NCBI GenBank assembly: GCA_029959085.1
Contig: JARWIR010000001.1
Coordinates: forward strand, 66,836,899-66,900,898
DNA from: Nemophila menziesii
Lineage: Eukaryota; Streptophyta; Magnoliopsida; Boraginales; Hydrophyllaceae
Reading direction: 5' to 3'
Length of the DNA: 64,000 nucleotides
The position numbers were made by a program, and so were the translations under genes. Below are positions 55,331 to 64,000 of this stretch, one piece after another. The notes under the pieces were generated by a model. It saw only the letters and a program-made list of their open reading frames with translations, did no database searches and was not told where the DNA came from. Each line of letters begins with the position of its first letter. The stretch's first letter is position 1.

Positions 55331-55826
55331 GTAGAATTCAATGGTGATGACCGATTGTACAACAATCGCGATTAGAACAGATGGGTTGGGCCTTGTTAAA
55401 ATGAGGATGATGATGTGGGAGTGGGCCGATGTTAATAAAGGTTATTTATTTCTCAAGGATATAGTTTTTAATTATTTGTACACATGTTGGATGATTTGGA
55501 CTAACACGAGTATTTTGTATTGTTATTCGGCTGGTGGGGATGAGATTGATTGCTAGGCTAGCTTTATCATCTCCTTTCACTGCTGGTACGAATTTAGAAA
55601 AAATGGAAAATGGTGTGAGAGGCCTGCTTGGAAAAATCAGTAAGAAATTTGATATTTATGCATTAGACAGGTCATAGGAAGAGTGGCAAGAATAAATTGC
55701 AATTGGTTGTTAAAAATACTAGGGAAGACAATAGTAATTTAATAAAGGATATTCGGACTGTCCCCAAGACCTCCGACAATGTTCAATGAGTTTGTTGGTT
55801 TGGAATCATCAAGGAATTTGGGTGCC
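55331..55826. other. unassigned stretch
   Basis: GC content is a little higher than the surroundings. Fragments such as GVRGLLGKISKKFDIYALDR and KNTREDNSN in plus-strand frames look protein-derived, perhaps from a LINE or gag, but match no family I can name. Confidence 0.35.
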
Positions 55827-57266
55827 TGGTGTCACCTGATAAAAATAAGATATAAATAATGCAACTAAACACCCTAGCCTAAACATGGTACTCACTGCAA
55901 GTATCACAGGTCGTACGTAAGTCTTAATGATAAATAAAGATTCGTTCTCAAGGACTTAGTGTGTTATACGAATGGATTTAATAAGAAAGCGTAGTAACAT
56001 GAAAAGTAAATATGTTTGATTAAAGAGTATATTAATGATTGACTAATTTAAACTAAGGACAATAAATAGAATACGAGAGAATAAGATGAGAAAGTATAGC
56101 TCAGGTTTTGCGAGTAAACACTAATCCTTCTAATTCTTCTACTAGTTAATAAGGGTGATTAAAGCTCTTAGGTAAGTATCCAGGATTCTATATTCCTCCT
56201 AACCCCCTTTCGAGTGGACTTATGACTTATGAGGCGACCTAACAATTACCAGGGGACTTGGGTAAGGGACCCTGCAAATAATGATCGGTAATTAAATCTC
56301 AAAACCTAATGACTATATAGTTAGGCAAGTCCTTCCGGATCACTACCGCACACTAGACGCTTTTTCAATAATTGGACACCTGTTCCAGGTTACCATCTAA
56401 CTACTATTAGCAGAACCTAATTTGGTCAGGATTAAGATAAACAATACATCAAAGCACATAAAACAAATATATGGTTAAGAAGCTATAATCAATTTAAAAT
56501 AGTTTTCCCAAACAAACTTAGATAGAAGGAAATAGAATTCAAAGATTATACATATGCAAAACCCAAGCTATGGGAAAATTAGTTCATACTAGAAAGAAAT
56601 AAACTAGAATAAAGATATATACTGTCAACTTGCTTCTCTTAAATGATGAATAAACTTAAGGATTAATTGTGGGAGGCAAGGACCAAGCAAGGACAAGTTT
56701 ATAATGATTAAAGGGTGTATTTATAGGTTTTTAGGAAGCCTTAGGTCGAAATCTCAGAGTAGAAGGCAAGTAATTGAACTCTTTTCCAAATCAAATTCGT
56801 TTCCTAAAATATAAGAGAAGGGATATTGCTCCGTTTTTTGCCTACTTTATATCGAAACGACCGCGTAGAAAAGATCTACATTTCTCTTTTGATTGCTCCT
56901 CCAAATTACCATCATATTTTGAGTTATCTTCACTTTAGTGGACGTGGCCGCAGAATTCATATTTACTTGGCAACTTTTCCTTTCCTATTTTATCTCTACT
57001 TCCTTTTATCTCCAATTTCTATCCATATATTCTTTTCTTATATCTTTAGAATTGATTTGGCATCTAATCAATTTTCTTATATCTTTAAAGCTTCACACTA
57101 AACAAATAAATTAAACCCAATATGCTCTAAAAATAATAAATCATCAAATCAAGACAAGAAATAAGAAAATATCAAAATATGAATAAAAATCTATAATTAA
57201 TTAATCATAAACACCTAAAATGATGTCTCCAACCTAGATTATTATATCACAAATAGGGAGACATCA
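55827..57266 (-). mobile_element. LTR of an Athila-like element (family A, minus strand)
   Basis: Minus-strand ends TGATGTCTCC (57266) and …CAGGTGACACCA (55827), 1440 bp, collinear with 53265-54802. The bases just upstream on the minus strand (cttaggggttg) resemble a polypurine tract, so it may be the 3' LTR of an element that lay to its right. Flanking 5-mers (gtgcc, caacc) do not match. A TATA-like phrase (ctataaatacaccc on the minus strand) is near 56715. Confidence 0.7.
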
Positions 57267-60200
57267 CAACCCCTAAGAAATAGTAAAAAAAAATCCATAC
57301 ACACTTCTGGTTAGACGTTCTAGAAATAATGCAAAAGAAACATTGTTAAAAACACTTGTGGTTTCTACATGATATTAATTTCGGTCAATATCCTTAAACT
57401 TAGTAAATTCTTTCAGGATTCACTAAATATATAATGCGCTAATTATTTCAATTTGTACCACAAGGTATCATAATTATTGGGCATCCAAAACTTTTAATTA
57501 TATAGACTAGATGGTTTAGCGTAGATAGGTAAACTAGCAGTATATAGTTCCATTGTATTGATAACATTCATGGTTATCCTTTCGTGATGACTTATTTTAT
57601 GTAACCTTTTACTTCTGGGATATTCTTTATTATTCCACTTCTGGAAATAAGTATCTTTTATTAAGAGTATTTAGACTTCTATGGAATCCAGAGTTAATTC
57701 TTTCATGACCTTAACCTCGTCTGGAGTTTGGTTAACCAATAAATCGATTCAAGACATATTGGAAGACGTTGCATTTCTTTCGGAAACTCACTTCCATTCA
57801 CTTCAAGGAATGGTTATTAGCTAAGAAAAACAATATTTAAGTCACTCAATTATTTGCATTACCAGTTCAATTTTTATATAAGCTGGAAATGGTGTGTTTG
57901 CTTCAGAGAATGTGATTCTATCTCTCCAAGGAATAATTTCTAATCAGAGAATACAACATTAACCCACTTGTTTTGTCATCCATACGTCTATTTATTTAGA
58001 GTATGAAAACAGTTACATTCACTTCGGGGAATGTAGCTCCATTCACTTCGAGGAATGAAACGTTATAGTTTACAAGATAATGTAATAATATTGGGATAAA
58101 ACTCTACTTACGATATTACTACTCCAAGAGTACTTTCATAACATGAAATATGGAATAGGTATTAAAATATTTTTTTTGTCAGTATACTTCTACCTACAAT
58201 AATATCTACTTCAGGAGAATAGTTCTCTAACCTTGAAGTTTTGAAGTATAGCAAAGGTATTCCATTTTTCCTTTGTATTCTCATGATGTAATTAGCCTCC
58301 TCTTTTTTTGCTTTGCTTTGCATCTAATCTTTTTTTTTTCACGATAAATCTTGTTCATCACATAATTTTCCTTTTCTTAACAACAATTCTAGTAAAAACA
58401 ATCATATAAAGAATACATAAAAATTATATATACTTTACAAAAACATACCCCCCAAAGCAAACATTGCAACAATATCATGATTTTCAACCTCAGGTGGAGT
58501 TATGATCACCACACGGTGATTCGAATACACATTAGAAGACGTAGCATTTTCTTTAGGAAATCAGTTTTATTCACTATAAAGAATTATTTTAGCCAGAGAA
58601 TACAAATATTTAATCGTATTTAACACTACCAGTTTTGTTTACATGTCCATTTTCAAAGAGATTGAAAAATTCAACAACTGTTACAAGGAATACAATTCCA
58701 TCCACTACATGGAGCGCCCAGAAAGAGGGGGAAGCTTGTTCTGTCGACCTTTGCATCAATTCCCTCTTTTAGTGGGTTTTGAGCCAGAGAATGTTATTTT
58801 ATTCAATTAAGTTTTGTCACCACAATGTTTATATTGATGCACACTAGAAAAATATTGCATTCGTTTTGGGGATGTAATTCTAATCACTTCAAATAATAGT
58901 ATTACGTAAATGGAACGCGAATTACTTTGCTTTCTTACGAGATGAACAATCTCATAGTATTTTGTAAAACTTTTATTCACGATATAGCTACTTCAGGATT
59001 ATATGCGTGATATGATACAAGAAGATGAATATTTGTAACACCTGATAATATTAGATTTGCCCGCTTGAAATCTTCATTTAATTTAGTAGTACCTGAACTT
59101 GTACTAAAGTTTCCTTTTGTCCAATTTACTAACAAATAATTAGATTGTCCAAATGGTAATAATACTATTAACATTTATAAGGGAGGTTGCAGGTTCGCCC
59201 TTTATCATGCAAACTTTGCACAAATCATCCCAAAATATGGTGCACTTCATAAAATTATTTAGTTCAACTTATCTTCCCCTAATTTTATGTACTTTTTATG
59301 AATGAAATCATTGTGTTACATATGATACAATTCAACTCTTAAATATCCATGATATCTATTTGATTTTTTTTAAAATATAACACCTTTGTTTTTTCAAACC
59401 CATAAATTTGAATTAAAACTACAAGTCATTGCAATTCTTTTACAGTTTGAGTCGTTTATATTTAATCTAGCCTTCAAGACTTTAAAAATCCATATAGGTT
59501 TTGAATCTTTAAAATTTAATCCAAACTTCACCCTTTAAAAATTCGACCTAGGTTTCGGGCCTTCAAAAAAAATTGTACGCTTCAGGCATACAAAGTTTGT
59601 ATTATATTTCAATGTAAGCTTCAGGCCTATATAATTTCTCTTATACTCCCGGCTTATAATTTTCTGTAGGTTTCAGGCCTATAATTTCCATATATGCTTC
59701 TGGCATGTAGAATTCGGTGTAGGTTTCGTGCCTACAAATTTTAATTACTTCAAGAAAATACAATTATTCATGAATTTAATATCATTCACTTCATTGAATT
59801 GAGAGTAATAATTTATATTCAACAAAGTTATTTTCGGGAGATGAATGATCGATTTTTTCCTTAGAAGTTTGAATATCATTCCTCAATTATTTTGTGGAAA
59901 TTATAATAAAATTGATATAGGTTCAAACCTTTAAAATTTGATCTAGGCTTCAAGTCTTTAAATAATTTATGCTTCGGGCATATAAATTGTATTTAAGGGT
60001 TCAATCCTATGAGATTTGTTTTATTTTTCTGGCATATAATATTTGTGATAAGTTTCCAGCCTCTAAAATTCTTTATATACTTTTGGCATATAAAATTCTT
60101 TGTTGGCTTCGGGCCTGTAAAATTGGTATATGCATCCGATAATATAAACTTTTATGTAGGCTTCAAGCCTATAAATTGTAGAATGTAAATAATATATAAC

Positions 60201-60540
60201 AAAATATGAAAGTATAGAGTATATACTTCAACAACCTACTAGTATAAGACAAAATAAATATGTAGCCTAGCGGTTATACGCAAATACTCTATTATCTACA
60301 GCCCAACATTAATCTTAACTTCGAGTCTACAACATTGATCTTAATTTCGGACTTTTGAATTTTATTAAGGGTTCGAACCCTTTAAAATTATTAATTAGCT
60401 TCAGGCCTTAAAAAATTACATATAGGCTTGCTGCCATTGAAATACATTAACTCCCAAAAAATAAATATCACAAACATCAAATTTTGCTCAATAAGAATAA
60501 AATGAAAAATTACAAGCTATTAAACAAATAAAGGCATAAA
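57267..60540. other. repeat-rich AT tract of unknown nature
   Basis: No ORF with a known domain. Two families of short dispersed repeats stand out. From 57740 to 58950 there are variants of cattcacttcggggaatg (about 57795, 58015, 58040 and others). From 59560 to 60440 there are at least a dozen variants of ggcttcaggcctataaaatt, roughly every 40-60 bp. It may be the leader or untranslated region of a minus-strand copia-like element, given the promoter-like sequence near 60755, but this is unproven. Confidence 0.35.
59140..59215 (+). repeat. tRNA-like (SINE head?) sequence
   Basis: An A-box-like ttgtccaaatggtaa is followed about 40 bp later by a B-box-like ggttgcaggttcgccct. The spacing fits a tRNA-derived Pol III promoter. 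It does not fold into a clean cloverleaf, so a SINE head or decayed tRNA is more likely than a gene. Confidence 0.3.
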
Positions 60541-60552
60541 ATTAAAGCAACA

Positions 60553-60622
60553 ATTTCGTGATTCGAACACAGACAATCTACTTGCTAGCTGATGATTTTA
60601 CCTTTTACGCTATCCCACTACG
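60553..60622 (-). repeat. tRNA-like sequence, minus strand
   Basis: The minus strand reads agtgggatagcgtaaaagg (A-box-like), then cagctagcaag, then gtgttcgaatcacg (T-arm / B-box). The order and spacing are tRNA-like, but no full acceptor stem is evident. It could be a SINE head or a tRNA pseudogene. Confidence 0.35.
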
Positions 60623-60659
60623 TTTTGGAGAAATAGACTTATTCGTGCTAATAACGTGT

Positions 60660-60770
60660 AATAAACTAAAGAAGAAGAAGATAAAGATTAGTAGAATTGT
60701 ATTCTTATATTCCAACAGCAACTAGTCCTGTTACAAAGGAATGATCCTATATTTATAGGGTAAAGAGCGA
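60660..60770 (-). promoter_or_regulatory. promoter-like sequence, minus strand
   Basis: The minus strand has ccctataaatataggatcatt near 60765-60745, then a leader ending in ttattacacgttattagcacga. The phrase cacgttatcagcacga often follows the 5' LTR of one group of plant copia elements. It may be a 5' LTR edge; the LTR ends were not defined. Confidence 0.35.
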
Positions 60771-61600
60771 CCCTTCACTTGGCACAATAAATAAGAAAAT
60801 AAATTCTTAGCCCTTTGGACATCCACTATTATTAAATATAATATTTATTTATAATAGTTAGATGATAATATCAAGTTATCATAAATATTGATTAAAATAT
60901 TTTTATATATAATGGTGTGAGAAAATATTACATAATTAGAAAAACAGAAAATTCTATAACTTAATACTAATTTAATATAGATTTTAAGTAAATTGTGAAT
61001 TTAGAATATATATTTGTATTACAAAATTTATATTATTTGTAAATATAGTGATGCCAGGAAATAAGACATAGTTAAAAAAATATAAAAATTTATAATTTAA
61101 TATACGTTTAATGTAAATTTTAAGTAAATTGTTGGTTTATAATAAATACGTTTATTGTATTAATTGGTTGTATAAAATTTATATTATTAGTATATATAGT
61201 TATACTAGAAAATTATACGTACTTAAATAAACATAAAATTTTATAATTTAAAATAAATATTTTATTAAATTATGCGTTTAGAATAAATATATATATATTA
61301 TTTTAAATAAGAATGATATGTCATGGTAATGTGTAGTTTAAAAATATTATATTTACTTTATAAATAAAAATCTGAAATGATGAAAAAATATTATAGATAT
61401 AATATTCAAACTTATTAAACTGATTTTGATCTTTAAAACTTTTTATCATATCAAAATTATATCTCTAACTAAATAAAATTATTTTTATAATTTTTATAAT
61501 TTTATTTTTTTTACTGTAATAATTTATAACCTAATTTTGAATTTTATTCAAAATTTTATCTAAAACCTTCAAATTTAGACTCTCATATATATACAACTTC
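60771..61600. other. very AT-rich spacer
   Basis: Almost only A and T, with repeated ataaaattt-type words (about 60950, 61080 and 61230 share tataatttaatat.aa.tt.aatgta.attttaagtaaatt). No gene. Confidence 0.5.
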
Positions 61601-62732
61601 ATACGCAAGATTTGTAGTACGATGGAGTGTTTGCCGAATCTTGTCGTGCTTGATGTCGTTTAGTCATAACACTACGATCGCGATCCAAAACCAAGTCTTT
61701 TAGTTTGTTGCTTTCAGGTGCAGAATCTTCAAGCACTAATAATGAAGCTGGCCTTTGGTTTAGATCTAATAGACGCTGCATTTAAAGTTATTACATGATT
61801 CACATGGAAAGGGAAAGGGAGAGGGAAAGGAAAAGGGAGAGGAAGAAGAAAGAGGAATTTATCACATGATTCACATGGAGAGGGAAAAGTGAAAGGGAAA
61901 GAGAAAAATTAAAGAAACTTTCTTTCTCTAAAATCTCTTAACCAAATTTTTTTTCAACTCATTTCATCTTTAATGATGATCTGATAATTTTATTATATTT
62001 CTTTCTTTAGCAATGATTTTCACTCTAATGTACTTGCTTCAATGTGGGTTAACTTCCTTACTATCTCTACCTCATTTTCTTTTGGTTTTGTTGTTGTTTT
62101 ATTTCCATTTTCTTGTTTAATTACACATGCATTGAGGTTTTAGTGGTTTTCAAGATTAAGAATTGAAAATCTCATACTTATAAATTGTTTAACTTTCCAA
62201 AATTTGGCTTCTTATTCACATGCAAAAGAAAATATAAAATGATCGATGGCCTAACTTTCAACTCTTCTTATCCATAATTTTGGCTTCTTTTTCCTATGAT
62301 TTTATTTGTCTTTTTGTTAAAATGTTAAGAGGATTTTGTTGTTGATAAAATGATCGATGGCATAACTTTCAATTCCTCTTATCCAATCTTTCGGTAAATC
62401 AAATTCGGTGGATCTCAAATTTATTTTCTATTCTCTATAAATTTCTCTTATTCTCTCTAGAAGCATAAACAGAGAAAAACAAAAACTTCGTCTTCTTTAA
62501 TCAAATTAACTAAAAAAAATTAAATTCTTCTCTCCTTTCAATTTGATGATCCTTACTTGCTTTTTCATTTACTTCATCTACTTCCTCTTTCTTGTCTGTT
62601 CTTAAACTTCATCCCGGTAGTTGTATATATGGATATTTGTTCCTTATTTCACACATGAAATGGAAGATAAAGGTGTTTTTCTTCACTTGTAAATTTGTTA
62701 ACCCATCTATTAGCGAGGAGATAACTAATATA
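61601..62732. other. spacer before the LINE
   Basis: The minus-strand frame at 61599-61781 has no recognised domain. Purine-rich repeats follow at 61790-61915, and an approximately 50-bp phrase (aaatgatcgatggc.taactttcaa) occurs at 62236 and 62347. The last 200 bp (62460-62732) may be the LINE 5' untranslated region. Confidence 0.45.
61790..61915. repeat. purine-rich duplication (GGGAAAG)n
   Basis: cacatgattcacatgga(a/g)agggaaa occurs at about 61794 and 61863, each followed by a long GGGAAAG/GAGAGG run; period about 69 bp. Confidence 0.75.
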
Positions 62733-64000
62733 ATGGTGTGGAATTGTCAAGGGGCTAGGGCACCCTTGACAAGGAGTTCATTTAAGTTCCTTGTTAAGAA
62801 GAATAATATCTCTTTTGCTTGTCTGCTGGAAAGTCGTTTGAGAAGGAAAGATCTTAAATCTTTCTCTCATTTTAAGTCTTTCAATAACAGTCATGTAGTT
62901 GACCCCGGAGGAAGAGCATTTAGGTCCAGGGGTTTATTGCTTTTGTGGAAGAATTATGTGTCTGTTTATATAAGATTTTCTTGTTCAAATTATATAATGC
63001 TGGATATTAATGAATCGAATCATATGTCTTGGGTTTTGTTTTGTGTTCATGCTCCAAATAATGAAGAGGATATAATTAAATTGTGGCATAATCTTAGTAG
63101 AAAGATTGATCAGCTAGATAAGCCGTTTATTCTTATTGGAGATTTCAATGATATCTCTAAGTTCTCAGAGAATAAAGGGAAGAAACAACCTAATATTAAT
63201 AGAATTCTCAAATTTAATGATTTTATTAACTCTAATCATTTGGTGGATTTACCGAATAAAGGGTGTAAATATACTTGGGATAATCATTGTAAGAACGAGG
63301 AGAATATTAAGCAAATACTTGATAGGGCCTTAGCAAGTATGGATTGGTGTGCGTCATTTCCTAATGCTATTGTTAAAGTACCTTCAGCTATTGGGTCCGA
63401 TCCTAAAAATAGTAATTATGTGAAATATTTTATATTTGAATCTAGATGGTTAGAGCACACTCAATGTAAAGATATTATTAGAGATAGCTAGAATGGGAAT
63501 GGTCAGGGAAATAGTATTGTACAATTTTGTGATAAGAGAGATGCAACTTGTCTTGCTTTGGAAGGATGGAGTAAGGAAACTTTCTTTAATAATCGAAGGA
63601 GAATTGAGAAATTACATAAAAAACTTATTTATCTTAATAATAGTGAATATACTATGGAAAAACAAGAAAGAGAAGTTAATATTAAAAGAGAAATTGAATA
63701 ATTATGGAGAATGGAGGAAGTTTTCTGGGAAGATAAAGCAAGAGATCTTTTTATTAAAAAGGGGATAAGAATTCGAGATACTTTTTCGCTAAAACTCTTT
63801 GTAGAAGGAATATTAACAGAATCTGTAATATTATGAATGATAAAGGAGAATGGACTGATAATCCTAAGGAAATCAATCAAGTTATCAATTCATATTATCA
63901 AGAATTATTCAAATAAAATCCGACATTTGATGATAATAATATTACGCATTTCATACCGTCAAAGGTCACCTTTTCAATGAATGAAGAACTCACAGTGGCA
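62733..64000 (+). pseudogene. plant LINE (L1-like) endonuclease and start of RT region
   Basis: The open frame runs to 63491; the most likely start is ATG 62733 (MVWNCQGARAPL). This is an APE-type endonuclease: N in WNCQG, E in CLLESRLR, the HAPNNEEDIIKLW block and D/N in LIGDFNDISKF. The last motif, normally SDH, reads IGSDPKNSN, so the catalytic His is missing. After the stop at 63489-63491 (probably a former Trp) the same frame continues with SIVQFCDKRDATCLALEGW. A second stop lies near 63699, and RRNINRICNIMNDKGEWTDN follows in another frame. These are the linker that leads into the reverse transcriptase, which lies beyond the window. Confidence 0.75.

Noticed and set aside
56826..57101. 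91-aa plus-strand ORF
   Set aside because: Antisense of an LTR, mostly Phe, Tyr, Ile and Leu from AT-rich sequence.
61599..61781. 60-aa minus-strand ORF
   Set aside because: No recognised motif, no partner exons and no promoter evident; could be chance.

Overview
The window looks like nuclear DNA from a flowering plant, most likely a eudicot. It is AT-rich and gene-poor, and it is packed with plant transposable elements nested in one another. The only recognisable host gene is a four-exon GMC oxidoreductase of the HOTHEAD / mandelonitrile-lyase-like group on the minus strand (about 27.4-37.2 kb). It is a pseudogene. Exon 2 is split by a 4.95-kb CACTA transposon, and exons 2 and 3 each carry a further frame lesion. 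Intron 1 holds a 1.2-kb fold-back element. About 105 bp upstream of the start codon begins another long inverted-repeat element, and a Ty1/copia retrotransposon has jumped into that. No rRNA gene, convincing functional tRNA gene, CRISPR array or bacterial-type operon was seen.

Layout. 0-0.8 kb: end of a CACTA-type element. 1.6-5.2 kb: a Mutator-like (MULE) remnant and a LINE 3' end, separated by a solo LTR with a perfect 5-bp target duplication (AATAT). 6.2-10.8 kb: a decayed CACTA element with TNP2-like and TNPA-like remnants and a 1.7-kb element with 14-bp inverted ends inside it. 12.1-12.8 kb: a hAT-like non-autonomous element. 13.1-21.2 kb: several Ty3/gypsy (Athila-like) pieces, including head-to-head gag remnants and a solo LTR inside a gag. 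21.2-26.3 kb: a CACTA-like shell holding a plastid ycf2 fragment and a minus-strand Tat/Ogre-like gypsy remnant with one LTR and a primer site. 27.2-37.2 kb: the broken oxidoreductase gene. 37.3-45.2 kb: the fold-back element carrying the copia element (two LTRs, ATGGC target duplications, intact 1360-residue polyprotein). 45.4-45.8 kb: a Tourist-like MITE. 46.3-54.8 kb: a reverse-transcriptase-less Athila-like element with two tandem protease/integrase-tail modules and an env-position ORF. 54.9-57.3 kb: more LTRs. 57.3-62.5 kb: a poorly understood AT-rich tract with dispersed short repeats and tRNA-like boxes. 62.7-64 kb: the endonuclease and start of the reverse-transcriptase linker of a degenerate LINE that runs off the window.

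How it fits together. Nothing here forms a pathway; this is a record of successive insertions. The copia element is the youngest: its two LTRs are identical wherever they align, yet its 5' LTR lacks the TATA-containing segment and no primer-binding site is visible. The CACTA insertion left the oxidoreductase reading frame continuous across its 3-bp duplication, so the two other lesions are needed to explain the loss of the gene. The most unusual structures are the duplicated protease/integrase-tail module, the promoter-deleted 5' LTR in an otherwise fresh copia copy, and the unexplained repeat-rich tract at 57-60.5 kb. All domain names rest on reading translations by eye; no database search was possible.
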